64,000 bases of DNA from Pseudoxanthomonas winnipegensis (GCF_004283755.1 NZ_SHMH01000006.1:326213-390212); one strand, 5' to 3'; counted from the stretch's first letter, positions 53,509 through 63,873 are shown. Notes: generated by a model not told the origin, from the letters alone. Numbers and translations are program-made.

Positions 53509-54954
53509 ATGGACTGGGCGAAGTATCGGACTTCCACGTTTGACGAGCTGATCCAGGCCGATGGCCAGCCGCGCCCCGCCGCGCGCCGGCTGGTCGAGTA
53601 CCTGGAGGGGCTTTCGGGGCGCGAACTGGCCGAGCGCCAGCTGGCCGCCGACGTCACCGCCCGGGTCATGGGCATCACCTTCACCGTCTATTCCGATGGC
53701 CGCAACGTCGACCGCACGCTGCCCTTCGACCTGATCCCGCGCATCATCCCGCGCCGCGAGTGGGAGGTCACCGAAGCCGGCCTCAAGCAGCGCATGCAGG
53801 CGCTGAACCTGTTCATCGGCGACATCTACGGCAAGCAGCAGATCGTCAAGGACAAGGTGTTCCCGGCGATGCTGCTGGCCGACTCTGTCAACTTCCGTCC
53901 GCAGTGCGTGGGCATCACCCCGCCGCTTGGCGTGTGGGCGCACATCTGCGGCTCGGACCTGGTGCGCGATGCCGACGGCACGCTGTACGCGCTGGAGGAC
54001 AACCTGCGCATCCCCTCCGGCGTGAGCTACATGCTGGAGAACCGCATGGTGGCCAAGCGCGTGTTCCCGGAGCTGTTCGAGACCAGCTCGATCCTGCCGG
54101 TGGACGAATACCCCAGCCAGCTCTACGAGACCCTGGCCGCGCTGTCGCCGCGCCCGGGCGATGCGCCGGTGATCGCACTGCTGACGCCGGGCGTGTTCAA
54201 CAGCGCCTACTTCGAACACGCCTATCTGGCCCAGGCCATGGGCATCGAGCTGGTCGAGGGCTCGGACCTGTTCGTCGCCGACGACGACTGCACCTACATG
54301 CGCACCGTGTACGGCCCGCAGCGCGTGGACGTGATCTACCGGCGCGTGGACGATCTGTTCATCGATCCGGAGGTGTTCCACCCCGATTCGATGCTGGGCG
54401 TGCCGGGCCTGATCCGCAGCTGGCGCGCCGGCAGGGTGGCGCTGGCCAATGCCCCGGGCGCCGGCGTGGCCGACGACAAGGTGGTCTTCGCCTACGTGCC
54501 CAAGATGATCAAGTACTACCTGGACCAGGAGCCGATCCTGCCCAACGTGCCCAGCTATCTGTGCCACGACGCGGCCGATCGCAAGTACGTGCTCGAGCAC
54601 CTGGATCAGCTGGTGGTCAAGCCGGCCAACGAGTCCGGCGGCTACGGCATGCTGATCGGCCCACGCGCCAGCGCGGCCGAGCGCGAGAAGTTCCGCGGGC
54701 TGATCCAGGACGATCCACGCAACTACATGGCCCAGCCCACGCTCAACCTGTCCACCGCGCCGATCGTCACCGACGAAGGCCCCTCGCCGCGACACCTGGA
54801 CCTGCGCCCTTTCATCCTCTCGCGCCAGGACACCTACGTGACCACCGGCGGATTGACGCGCGTGGCGATGACGCCCGGGTCGCTGGTGGTCAATTCCTCG
54901 CAGGGCGGCGGCGCCAAGGACACCTGGGTGGTCGACGAGGAGGGGGACGCCTGA
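53509..54954 (+). CDS. circularly permuted ATP-grasp protein (DUF404/407-like)
   Basis: A 481-residue protein of the circularly permuted ATP-grasp type 2 family. Typical parts are FDLIPRIIPRREW, NLFIGDIYGKQQIVKDKVFP, DLVRDADGTLYALEDNLRIPSG, and VVKPANESGGYGM. The family is thought to form peptide-like bonds. It is followed directly by an alpha-E gene (stop and ATG share one base), and the proteasome-like Anbu gene lies close by. Confidence 0.92.
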   Translation: MDWAKYRTSTFDELIQADGQPRPAARRLVEYLEGLSGRELAERQLAADVTARVMGITFTVYSDGRNVDRTLPFDLIPRIIPRREWEVTEAGLKQRMQALNLFIGDIYGKQQIVKDKVFPAMLLADSVNFRPQCVGITPPLGVWAHICGSDLVRDADGTLYALEDNLRIPSGVSYMLENRMVAKRVFPELFETSSILPVDEYPSQLYETLAALSPRPGDAPVIALLTPGVFNSAYFEHAYLAQAMGIELVEGSDLFVADDDCTYMRTVYGPQRVDVIYRRVDDLFIDPEVFHPDSMLGVPGLIRSWRAGRVALANAPGAGVADDKVVFAYVPKMIKYYLDQEPILPNVPSYLCHDAADRKYVLEHLDQLVVKPANESGGYGMLIGPRASAAEREKFRGLIQDDPRNYMAQPTLNLSTAPIVTDEGPSPRHLDLRPFILSRQDTYVTTGGLTRVAMTPGSLVVNSSQGGGAKDTWVVDEEGDA

Positions 54955-55895
54955 TGCTCTCGCGCGTCGCAGACAACCTGTACTGGTTCAGCCGCTACAT
55001 CCGCCGCGCGGAGAACACCGCGCGCCTGGTCGGCGTGGGCAGCATGCTGCAGCTGGACCTGCCGCGCTCGGTGCGCTTCACCTGGCGGCCGATGATCGAC
55101 ACCGTCGGCGCCGGCGAGGTGTTCAACGCGTTGCATCCCGACGCCGGCACCGATGTGGCCGATGCCGAGGTGGTGCGCTTTTTGCTGCTGGACGAGCTCA
55201 ATCCGTCCTCGCTGCGCGTCACCCTGACCCAGGCGCGCGAGATCCTGCGCGGCATCCGCGATGCGCTGCCGCAGGAGGTGTGGGAGGCGGTCAACGACCT
55301 GCACCTGTACGTCGGGGCCAGCGGCGAGCGCGCGCTGCAGCGGCGCTACCGCGAGGAGTTCATCAACCGCACCGTCGATGGCTGCCTGAAGGTGTCCGGC
55401 CTGCTGTCGGCCAACGTCAGCCGCGACATCGGTTACCAGTTCCTGCGCCTGGGCACCGGTATCGAACAGGCCGACATGACCACGCGCATCATCGATGCCG
55501 GCGCCTCGGGCCTGATCACGCCGCGCACCGAGGAAGACCGCGAGGCCTTCCGCAACATGCAGTGGATGGCGGTGCTGCGCTCGCTGGCCGCCTACCAGAT
55601 GTATCGCCGCCATATCCGCCAGCGCGTCACCGGCGAGCATGCGCTGCGCTTCCTGCTGCAGAACACCGAATTCCCGCGCAGCGTGCAGTTCTGCCTGACC
55701 CGCGCCCAGCACGTGCTGCCGACCATGCCGCCGCGCCCGAGCGTGGACCGTCATCTCAACCGCGTGGTCGGCATGACCCGCAACGCCGACCCGGTGTGGC
55801 TGGCCGCGCAGAATCCGGCCGCCTTCATGGACGATATCCAGACGCGCCTGAGCGATCTGCATCAGGCCATCGTCGAGGGTTACTTCTACAACTGA
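54954..55895 (+). CDS. alpha-E domain protein
   Basis: A 313-residue all-helical protein starting MLSRVADNLYWFSRYIRRAENTARL, the signature of the alpha-E family that accompanies circularly permuted ATP-grasp genes. Its role is not known biochemically. One base overlap with the ATP-grasp gene. Confidence 0.93.
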   Translation: MLSRVADNLYWFSRYIRRAENTARLVGVGSMLQLDLPRSVRFTWRPMIDTVGAGEVFNALHPDAGTDVADAEVVRFLLLDELNPSSLRVTLTQAREILRGIRDALPQEVWEAVNDLHLYVGASGERALQRRYREEFINRTVDGCLKVSGLLSANVSRDIGYQFLRLGTGIEQADMTTRIIDAGASGLITPRTEEDREAFRNMQWMAVLRSLAAYQMYRRHIRQRVTGEHALRFLLQNTEFPRSVQFCLTRAQHVLPTMPPRPSVDRHLNRVVGMTRNADPVWLAAQNPAAFMDDIQTRLSDLHQAIVEGYFYN

Positions 55896-55942
55896 GGAGT
55901 GAATGCAGCGCGAGTGCGCTGCTTCGACTCAGTTCGCTAGGC

Positions 55943-56782
55943 TTACTGCTGCCCGGCCTCGTCGCCCGGATCCAGGCGCGCCGCCATGCGCCGCGGCGGG
56001 GCGGTGACCGGCGCGGGGCCGCGTTCATCGGCCTCGTCGCCTGCGCGCGGGGGCTCCCAGGGGAAGCGCGGCAGCGTGCGCACGGCGTTTTCAAGCTTGC
56101 GCGACCAAGTGTCGTGGATCTCGGCGTACAGCGGCGTGTCGGCTTCCAGGCGCAGCTGCTGGCTGATCCGCAGATCGCCGGCGCGGATGATCGCCATGTC
56201 CAGCGGCATGCCCACCGACAGATTGGAGCGGATGGTCGAATCCAGCGAGACCAGCGCGCAGCGCGCCGCGTCCTCCAGCGTGGTGCCGGGGCGCAGGATG
56301 CGGTCCAGGATCGGCTTGCCATACTTGGACTCGCCGATCTGCAGGTAGGGCGTCTCGGGCGAGGTGGCGATGCAGTTGCCCAGCGGATAGACCATGTACA
56401 GGCCCGGACGCTCGCCGGCGATCTGCCCGCCCAGCACCAGCGTGGACTGCACGCTGACGCCGCTCTGCTGGGCCTGGTCGGTCACCGCGGCCTGGCTGGC
56501 CACCAGCACCTCGCCCACGTACTCGGCCACCTCGAACAGATGCTTGAACGTGCGCAGGCTACGCGTGCAGTCCGGATCCTCGGCGTCGCGCTTGAGCCGC
56601 GAGATGGTCAGCTGGGTCGTGGCCAGGTTGCCGGCCGAGAGCAGCACGAACACCCGGTCGCCCGGATACTCGAACACATGCATCTTGCGGTAGACGCGCA
56701 CATCGTCGAACGATGCGCTGGTGCGGGTGTCCGCTGCGAAGACCAGGCCTTCGTCCACTTCGATGCCGACGCAATAGGTCAT
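55943..56782 (-). CDS. Anbu proteasome-like peptidase
   Basis: A 279-residue Ntn-hydrolase of the Anbu family (ancestral beta subunit). The protein begins MTYCVGIEVDEGLVFAADTRT, so removal of Met would expose Thr as the nucleophile, with Asp and the DTRTSASFDDVR segment as in other members. The C-terminal 40 residues are Pro/Arg-rich. It converges on the alpha-E gene. Anbu, alpha-E, circularly permuted ATP-grasp and transglutaminase genes are known to occur together; the transglutaminase is not here. Confidence 0.92.
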   Translation of the reverse strand: MTYCVGIEVDEGLVFAADTRTSASFDDVRVYRKMHVFEYPGDRVFVLLSAGNLATTQLTISRLKRDAEDPDCTRSLRTFKHLFEVAEYVGEVLVASQAAVTDQAQQSGVSVQSTLVLGGQIAGERPGLYMVYPLGNCIATSPETPYLQIGESKYGKPILDRILRPGTTLEDAARCALVSLDSTIRSNLSVGMPLDMAIIRAGDLRISQQLRLEADTPLYAEIHDTWSRKLENAVRTLPRFPWEPPRAGDEADERGPAPVTAPPRRMAARLDPGDEAGQQ

Positions 56783-56816
56783 GGGGAAACCGGGGAAATA
56801 GGCTTCACGATCATAG

Positions 56817-56845
56817 GCAGCCCCGCCGGTGCTGGCTAGGGCTGC
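56817..56845. repeat. small inverted repeat in the Anbu/methyltransferase gap
   Basis: GCAGCCC and GGGCTGC separated by 15 bases. The gap 56783-57154 (372 bases, divergent promoters) shows nothing else. Confidence 0.4.
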
Positions 56846-57154
56846 GCGGTGGTTGCACGAGGAACCAGTGCGTTTCATGCGCAGGTCGCGGTCTTCACGG
56901 GCATCTCCACGCCTGATGCGACGGGCGATCGCCTCGATCTGCGTCGGCGCAGGCACCCATCCGCCGTTGCGCGTCGCAGTCAGCAACGTCAAGACAGCAC
57001 CGTGACGGATGCGCGGCTGTGCCCGGAGCGCACCCCAGCAACGACCAGGTCGCAGGCGGACGAACTGCGGACAGCATCGGCCCGCCTGTGGGCGAGCCCT
57101 CAGGACCGGGCAGGTACCATGGCCGATCTCTCCCATCAGGCCCTCCCCTTAAGC

Positions 57155-58336
57155 ATGACCGACCTGCCGACGCCCGATGCCGACGCCCTGGCGCACAGTG
57201 AGCAGCTGGCCGCGCTGATCCGCGGCGAAATCGCCGCTTCCGGCGGTTCGATCCCGTTCTCGCGCTTCATGGAGCGCTGCCTGTACACGCCGGGGCTGGG
57301 CTATTACAGCGCCGGGGCGGCCAAGTTCGGCGAGGCCGGCGACTTCGTCACCGCGCCGGAGCTGGGGCCGCTGTTCGCCGCGGCCGTGTCCGGGGCGCTG
57401 GCGCCGGTGCTGCAGCAGCTGGGGCCGCAGGCCTGCTTCCTGGAGATCGGCGGCGGCAGTGGCGCGTTCGCCGAGGTCATGCTCAAGCGCCTGCTGCAGC
57501 TGGACGCGATGCCGGACAAGTACTGGATCCTGGAGCCCAGCGCCGACCTGCGCCAGCGCCAGCGCGAACGCCTGGGCAAGCGCCTGATCCCGCCGGTATT
57601 CGACTGCGTGGAATGGCTGGACGGTCCGCCGGGCGAGGACTGGAACGGGGTGGTGTTCGCCAACGAAGTGATCGATGCGCTGCCCACGCCGCGCTTCGTG
57701 CTGCGCGAGGGTGAGGTGTTCGAGGAGCATGTGGCGCTGGACGGGCAGGGCGCCTTCGTCACCACCGACCGGCCGGCCGATCCGCTGCTGGCCGCAGCGG
57801 TGCGTCACGTGGAGCGCTATCGCGATGTGCTGTTCGAGGACGGCTACCGCTCAGAGCTGCTGCCGCAGCTGCCGTACTGGGTGCAGGCGGTGATCGGCGG
57901 CCTGAAGTCCGGCGCGATGCTGTTCTGCGACTACGGCTATCCGCGCAAGGAGTACTACCTGGACCAGCGCAGCAGCGGTACGCTGCGGGCGTTCTATCGG
58001 CACCGCATGCATGGCGATGTCTTCCGCTGGCCCGGCTTGCAGGACCTGACCGCGTCGGTGGACTTCACCGCGCTGGCCGAGGCCGGCACCGGGGCCGGCT
58101 TCGAACTGGCCGGCTATGCCACGCAGGCCGGCTTCCTGCTCGGCAACGGCCTGATGGACCGCCTGGCCGAGGCCGAGGCGCAGGCCGACGAGGCCGGCGC
58201 GCTGCGCCTGCGCAATGCGTTCAAGAAGCTCACCCTGCCCAACGAGATGGGCGAGCGCTTCCAGTGCATGGGCTTCGCGCGCGACTGCAACTTCGACGCG
58301 GCCTTCCTCACCGGCGATCTGACGTGGCGCCTGTGA
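57155..58336 (+). CDS. MidA-type SAM-dependent methyltransferase (DUF185)
   Basis: A 393-residue protein of the MidA/NDUFAF7 family. The motifs PFSRFMERCLYTPGLGYYS, EAGDFVTAPELGPLFAAAV, FLEIGGGSGAFAEVML (SAM binding), and VVFANEVIDALPTPRF are clear. The mitochondrial relative methylates an arginine in complex I; the bacterial role is not settled. The ATG at 57155 is used; an in-frame ATG at 57119 would add 12 residues. It overlaps the next gene by GTGA. Confidence 0.9.
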   Translation: MTDLPTPDADALAHSEQLAALIRGEIAASGGSIPFSRFMERCLYTPGLGYYSAGAAKFGEAGDFVTAPELGPLFAAAVSGALAPVLQQLGPQACFLEIGGGSGAFAEVMLKRLLQLDAMPDKYWILEPSADLRQRQRERLGKRLIPPVFDCVEWLDGPPGEDWNGVVFANEVIDALPTPRFVLREGEVFEEHVALDGQGAFVTTDRPADPLLAAAVRHVERYRDVLFEDGYRSELLPQLPYWVQAVIGGLKSGAMLFCDYGYPRKEYYLDQRSSGTLRAFYRHRMHGDVFRWPGLQDLTASVDFTALAEAGTGAGFELAGYATQAGFLLGNGLMDRLAEAEAQADEAGALRLRNAFKKLTLPNEMGERFQCMGFARDCNFDAAFLTGDLTWRL

Positions 58337-58728
58337 GCGCGCCGGCCCTGAAGCCGCTGCGCTGGCCGGCCTTCTGGGTCGGGCTGTGGGTGTTGGCGAT
58401 GGCGGTGGTGGTGACCACCTGCCTGCTGCCGGGCGATGACATTCCCCAGGTCGCGCCGGGCGTGGACAAGCTGCAGCATGCGAGCGCGTTCTTCGTGCTG
58501 GGCGTGTGCGCGGTGCAGCTGTTCGCCACGCGGCGCGCGCTGCTGCGCGCCGGGGCGGGCCTGGTGATGCTGGGGGTGCTGATCGAGTTCCTGCAGGGCT
58601 GGTTCACCGTCGATCGCACGCCAGATGCCTTCGATGCACTGGCCGATGCGCTGGGCGTGGCGCTGGGCCTGCTCGTCGCCAGGACGCCGGCGCGCGATCT
58701 GCTGCTGCGCTTGTTCCCGCGCCGGTAA
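58333..58728 (+). CDS. VanZ-like membrane protein
   Basis: A 131-residue protein with three or four hydrophobic helices and the VanZ-type pattern DKLQHASAFFVLGV...LIEFLQGWF..RTPDAFDALADALGVALG. The function of this family is largely unknown. It starts at a GTG overlapping the methyltransferase stop. Confidence 0.83.
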   Translation: MSAPALKPLRWPAFWVGLWVLAMAVVVTTCLLPGDDIPQVAPGVDKLQHASAFFVLGVCAVQLFATRRALLRAGAGLVMLGVLIEFLQGWFTVDRTPDAFDALADALGVALGLLVARTPARDLLLRLFPRR

Positions 58729-58744
58729 CTAAAAGGCAAGGCTC

Positions 58745-58813
58745 GGTGGGAGCCGCCATGGCGGCGATGAGGCTTTCCCGAGAAAGCCCCTCGCCGCCAT
58801 GGCGGCTCCCACC
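58745..58813. repeat. palindromic repeat next to R7
   Basis: GGTGGGAGCCGCCATGGCGG and its inverse around a 29-base centre. It directly abuts REPIN R7, so the gap 58729-59007 is filled by two hairpin elements. Confidence 0.85.
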
Positions 58814-58889
58814 TGTAGAGCGGAGCTTGCTCCGCTGCTCTTCGTTCGGTTCGCGGGGAAGACCCCAGCGGAGCAAGCTCCGCTCTACA
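58814..58889. repeat. REPIN-like palindrome, copy R7
   Basis: TGTAGAGCGGAGCTTGCTCC and exact inverse, centre similar to R2. Confidence 0.9.
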
Positions 58890-59007
58890 GGCGAGATTTT
58901 GGGCACAGTCGCTCCCGCCGAGCACCGTTGCCTCGGCGGTTCGGAAACCCTACCGGGGCGAAGGGTTCGCCCGGAGCTCGCTCCGCCGCAGCGTCAGCGC
59001 CGCCGCC

Positions 59008-61302
59008 TTAAGGCGCGGCGGGCTGCAGCGTGATCCGATCCAGCACCCACATCTCCGGACGCGTGTCGCCGGTGAAGTAGACGCACAGGTCGGCCTTGGC
59101 CGGCGCGTTGGTCAGCGGCGCCTCCAGGGTCAGGAAGCCGTCGGCCGCCGGCGACTTGGGCAGCGGCAGGCTGGCCAGGGTCGGGCCGTCGCAGCCGTTG
59201 CGGATCACCAGCTCGCCGTAGGGTGTCCTGGCCGGCTTGAACCTGCGCTTGGACTCGTCGTGGGCCAGCTCGAAGAAGTACGGCATGCGTCCGGCGCGCA
59301 CCGTCACCTTGCCGATGCCGCTCAGCGGAGCGCCCTTCCACAGCCAGCACGGGTTGAAGATGTCCACGTTGAAGATCGCGCGCGCGCCTTCGCGCGGGCC
59401 GTCGTCCTCCAGCCGCAGCATCAGCTGGTCGGTGCACATGGCCAGCTGCTCGTCGCTGCGCGTGCGCAGGGCCTCGGTGGTCAGCCCCAGCACGGTCGGC
59501 GGCGCCAGCGGCTTGCCGTCGAAGAACACCGCCGCCTGCACGGTGGTCGGCACCGGCACGGTCAGCGGCGCGGTATAGGCCGGCGAGTCGGCCGCCGGCG
59601 CGCTGCCGTCCAGGGTGTAGCGGATGTCGGGATAGCCCAGCGGGTCGGACAGGGCCACCGTGGCCTGGGTGCCGGCGTCGTTGGCCTGGGTGTCGAACAG
59701 CACCTGGAACGGCGTGCGCGCGTAGCCGATGTGCAGCGCGCGGTAATGCGCCAGCAGGTTGAGCAGGCGCGCCTTGAAGTCTTCGAAGTTGCGGCTGGCC
59801 TGCGGCGACCAGGCGACCTCGGCCAGCGCGGCCAGGCGCGGGAACACCGCGTGCTCGACGCGCGCGAAGTTGTGCATGTGCTCGGTCCAGACATTGGCCT
59901 GCACGCCGATGATGTGCTGGCGCTGGCTGGCGTCCAGCTCGGCCGGCACCGGGTCGAAGGCGTACAGCTTCTGCAGCGGGATCTGCAGCGGCCGGCCCGG
60001 CGGCTCGGCCGGCGAGGCGGTCTGCAGGTAGTCCAGGTACAGGTGCGAGGCCGGGGTCATGACCACGTCGTGGCCCTTGCGCGCCGCTTCGATGCCGCCC
60101 TCGGTGCCGCGCCAGGACATCACCGCCGCGCCCTCGGGCAGCGGGCCGCCCAGCAGGATCTCGTCCCAGCCGATGATGCGCTTGCCGTGCTGGGCCAGCC
60201 AGGTGCCCAGGCGATCGATCATCCAGCCCTGCAGGGCTTCCTCGTCCTTCAGGCCCAGCTGCTTGATGCGCGCCTGCATGTGCCTGGAGGCCTTCCAGCG
60301 ATCCTTGACCGCCTCGTCGCCGCCGATGTGGAAGAAGGTGCCCGGGAACAGCGGCAGCATCTCGCCCAGCACGTTCTCCAGGAAGGTCAGCGTGGCCTCG
60401 TCGGCGTTGAACAGGTTGGGATATACGCCCGCGCCGTTGGCGACCTGCAGCTGCGGCCGGTCGACGCCCAGCTCCGGATACGCGGCGATGGCGGCGGTGG
60501 CGTGGCCGGGGATGTCGATCTCCGGCACCACGGTGATGTGGCGCTTGGCGGCGTAGCGCACCACCGCGCGGATCTGCTCCTTGGTGTAGAAGGCGCATTC
60601 CTGGATCGGCTGACCGTCCTCGCCCACGCCCGCCTCGCCCAGCGGGATGCGGCAGCCGCCGACCTGGGTCAGCAGCGGGTACTGGTCGATCTGGATGCGC
60701 CAGCCCTGGTCGTCGGCCAGGTGCCAGTGGAAGGTGTTGAGCTTGTGCACCGCCATCGCATCGAGCAGGCGTTCGACCTCTTCCACGCTCTGGAAATGGC
60801 GCACCGAATCGAGCATCAGCCCGCGCCACTTCAGCCGCGGCGCATCGGTGATGTCCACCGCGGCCAGGCCGGTGGCGCCCTTGCCGGCCGGCAGCAGCTG
60901 CCACAGGCTGACGCCGCCGTAGAACAGGCCGGCGCCGTCGGCGGCACGGATGCTGATGCGCTCGGGCGTGACCTGCAGGCGGTAGCCCTCGGCCGGGCCG
61001 GCGGCCGGATCGAGCACGAACTGGATCGGGGCCTGCGCCGCCTCGCCTTCCTCGGCCAGTTCCAGCGCCGGGCCGCCGCTGTTGTGCAGCAGGTCGATGA
61101 ACTGCTCGGCCGCCTGGCGCGCGGGCTCGCCCTGCGCACCGACCCGCATGCCGGCGCCCAGGGCGAAGCGGCCCTGGCCGGCCACGGCCGACTGCGGGGC
61201 GGGAATCAGCGGCAGCGGCGCGGCCAGCGCGGCGGGCGCGACCAGGGCCAGCAGCAGGGCGGCGGTGCGCAGGACAGGACCAAGACGGCGGGGCAGGGAC
61301 AT
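59008..61302 (-). CDS. beta-N-acetylhexosaminidase (GH20)
   Basis: An exported 764-residue glycosidase. The signal peptide (10-28, ends PAALAA) is followed by a GH20b domain, and the catalytic barrel with FHWHLADDQGWRIQI (191-205), EIDIPGHATA (261-270) and Asp329-Glu330 in FHIGGDEAVKDRW. A C-terminal beta-sandwich is likely. It releases GlcNAc from chitin oligomers, N-glycans or peptidoglycan fragments. The TonB-dependent receptor gene upstream on the same strand suggests a GlcNAc-scavenging locus. Confidence 0.93.
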   Translation of the reverse strand: MSLPRRLGPVLRTAALLLALVAPAALAAPLPLIPAPQSAVAGQGRFALGAGMRVGAQGEPARQAAEQFIDLLHNSGGPALELAEEGEAAQAPIQFVLDPAAGPAEGYRLQVTPERISIRAADGAGLFYGGVSLWQLLPAGKGATGLAAVDITDAPRLKWRGLMLDSVRHFQSVEEVERLLDAMAVHKLNTFHWHLADDQGWRIQIDQYPLLTQVGGCRIPLGEAGVGEDGQPIQECAFYTKEQIRAVVRYAAKRHITVVPEIDIPGHATAAIAAYPELGVDRPQLQVANGAGVYPNLFNADEATLTFLENVLGEMLPLFPGTFFHIGGDEAVKDRWKASRHMQARIKQLGLKDEEALQGWMIDRLGTWLAQHGKRIIGWDEILLGGPLPEGAAVMSWRGTEGGIEAARKGHDVVMTPASHLYLDYLQTASPAEPPGRPLQIPLQKLYAFDPVPAELDASQRQHIIGVQANVWTEHMHNFARVEHAVFPRLAALAEVAWSPQASRNFEDFKARLLNLLAHYRALHIGYARTPFQVLFDTQANDAGTQATVALSDPLGYPDIRYTLDGSAPAADSPAYTAPLTVPVPTTVQAAVFFDGKPLAPPTVLGLTTEALRTRSDEQLAMCTDQLMLRLEDDGPREGARAIFNVDIFNPCWLWKGAPLSGIGKVTVRAGRMPYFFELAHDESKRRFKPARTPYGELVIRNGCDGPTLASLPLPKSPAADGFLTLEAPLTNAPAKADLCVYFTGDTRPEMWVLDRITLQPAAP

Positions 61303-61360
61303 CTTCTGAACACCTCGTGCGTGACATGGGACCGCGCCGGGGCGCGATCCGCCGAAAAGT

Positions 61361-61390
61361 GAACGGGCCCGGACATGTCCGGGCCCGTTC
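61361..61390 (-). terminator. perfect 30-bp palindrome between receptor and hexosaminidase genes
   Basis: GAACGGGCCCGGACATGTCC... is a perfect palindrome located 31 bases past the receptor stop codon. On the minus strand ACTTTTCGG follows. It may be a terminator or a processing site that separates the levels of the two transcripts. Confidence 0.55.
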
Positions 61391-61421
61391 AAGGGTCAAG
61401 CATGCAACAACTTGGCGCCGA

Positions 61422-63873
61422 TCAGAACTTGGCGCGCAGGTTGAGGTAGTACTGGCGCCCGTTGGAGTACACCGCGTAGGGCAGGAAGCCGGCCGTGGTG
61501 TCGGTGTAGTACTTGTACTTCGGGTTGTTGAGATTCAGACCATCGAGGCTAACCGACAAGTGATCGGTGACTTTCCAACCCAGCGATGCAGACAGCGCGC
61601 CGAAGTCGTCCTGATAGAACGGCGTGGCACGGCTGGCGCCAGCGTAGAACTTGTCGCGGTAGCTGTACGACACACGCGCGCTGAAGGTGTCGTTCTCGAA
61701 GTAGCCGGCCACGTTGTAGGTGTTCTTCGAGGTGCCGAACATCGGCGTATCTGTATCGGTGTCTCCGTCAGTGTAGGTGTAGTTAGCGTTGACTCCGAAG
61801 TGCTCGCCGATCGGCTGCTGGTAGGTCAGCTCGATGCCTTTGACTTTTGCATCGGTGTTGACCGGGACGGTGACCGTGTAGTTGGAATACACGTCGGTGC
61901 CGGCGGCATGGCTGGCCTGCTGGTCTTTGTACTGGATGACCGTCGAGCCGCCAACGTCCACGTAGTCCTTCATCTTCATGTAGAAGGCGCTGGCGGCGAG
62001 CAGTCCGCGCGGCATGAAGTACCACTCGATGGAGGTATCGAAGTTGCTGGACACCAGTGGCTTCAGCTCCGGATTGCCGCCGCTGCCGGTGTGAGTCAGA
62101 TCATCCAGCGACAGCGAGCCGGCGAGGGCCGAGTAATCCGGACGCGTCAGCGTCTGTGAGCCGGCGAAGCGAAGCACCAAATCGTCGGCCAGGTCGAACT
62201 TGATGTTGGCACTGGGCAGGAACTTGCCGTAATTGTTTTCTACCTTGACGGGAAGGTAATCGCCGAAGGCAGAGCCGGTAACCGCGCCGGGGAGGCCTGA
62301 GTTGACCGCAAGGGCCTGGTTGTACCGGATGTCGCCATCAGTGTGCACATAGCGCACGCCTACGTTGCCGCTCCAGGAGTCACCTTGGAAGTTGGCCTGG
62401 ATGTAAGCGGCCGCGTTCTTCTCCTTCACGCCGTAGACGTCGGAGAAGTAGAAACGTTCCGGATAGTTGCGGTTAGCGTACTGCGCGTTGAAGGCTGCCA
62501 ACTGCTCGGGAGTGTAGTACCAGATACCTGACGGCGTGTTGCCGCCCAGTGCGTTGCCAAAATTGCCCGGGTACTGCGAGGCGCTGGTCGGGTACGAGCT
62601 AGGATCGTTCCAGGGCGTTGCCCAGTTCGGACCCTGGGCGATTTCGTAGTCGTTGTGGCGGTTGTGATCGGTATAGCGCACGCCGAAGTCCAGCGAGGCC
62701 AGTGCGCCGTCGGTGAAGGTGAAGGTACCGTCCGCGGAGAACCAGTCTTCTTTGTCCTTCACCTCGATGTCCTGCCCTCCAAAGATCCAGCCTGCTGCAG
62801 GGATGGACGAGGCGGGGTTGCCATAGTCGTTGCCCATCGACCAGTCGATGGGCTTGCCAATGCCGTTCATGGCCCAACTAGCGCCCGAACCGTACTGGGT
62901 GCCGGTCTCGATCACGTCTTGGGTCGGGCTCTTGCCGATACCCTCGCTTGTGCCGGCCTGAAACTTGAAGCCCAGTGCTTCGGTGGCCTGCCAATCCGCA
63001 TCCAAGGTGATGTAATTAGTCTGCGAACTTGCACCTGGGCGCGAGATCATGTCGTAGATGCCGTAAGCGCCATCATTCGCAAACGCCGCGCCGTTATAAA
63101 TGTTTGCGACACCGTCGCCGTTGAGCTTGCCGGACGTAATGACGCCATTCTTCACCGTGGCATCAGAGAACGTCGCGCCGTTAGCTAACGCGTGGCTTGC
63201 CCACATCATGTAATTGCGATTGTAATTGTCAGCCTTGAGCTTGCTGTAGAACCCGTTTAGGTTGAAGCTCAGTGTGTCGCTGGCCTTCCATTGGATATCT
63301 ACAGTCGCGCCCTTGCGTTCCCTCTGCTGCTCAAACAGTACAGAACCGATTTCGTTCGGATACAGCAGTCCGACTAGGCCAGGATTGGCCTGCGAGACAG
63401 CCGATGGAATTGTTTCAGGAGTGCCATCCCCATTGACGTCCACAGAAGTCGTTCCCGGCACAGCTGCATAACCACCGACGACTTCTTGGCCATCGCGCCG
63501 CAGGCTGCGCTTCTCATAGAACGGCTGAAACAGGATGCCGAAGTTGCCGCTGTCATTCTTCCAGTTCAGCAAGGCATCGAGTTGCGGTTTTTTGTTATCC
63601 GGCAAGTCTGAGTACACCGTGCCCACCGAAAGTTCGGCCGTGAACGGCTTATCGAAATCCAGTGGCTTGCGGGTAATGATGTCGACAGAGCCGGCGGCAC
63701 CGCCTTCCACCAGCTTGGCTTCGGAGGTTTTGTGCACTACCACTTGGCTGACGATTTCAGAAGGTAGCAGTGAGTAGCTAACGCTGCGGCCCACGGTCTG
63801 GACCTGGCTCAACACGAACCAATCTCCAGTGCCTACAGCGTGTCCGTTGACCAAGGTCTGGGTAAGGCTGGGG
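61422..63873 (-). pseudogene. TonB-dependent receptor, 5' end lost to an IS insertion
   Basis: The C-terminal 817 or so residues of a TonB-dependent outer-membrane receptor: part of the plug (TQTLVNGHAVGTGDW, LLPSEIVSQVVVHKTSEAKLVEGGAAGSVDIITRKPL) and the whole beta-barrel up to the terminal aromatic segment YYLNLRAKF. Signal peptide, TonB box and the first part of the plug are missing, replaced by the end of an IS3-family element at about 63874. The open frame goes on into the IS end (to a GTG at 63899) only by chance. GC content is visibly lower than in neighbouring genes, mainly from 62900 to 63750. Receptors of this class next to GH20 genes usually import GlcNAc-containing glycans. Confidence 0.85.

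Noticed and set aside
13512..58889. Could the repeated palindromes be a CRISPR array?
   Set aside because: The repeats are dispersed one by one between genes, not in a regular array with spacers, and no cas genes are present.
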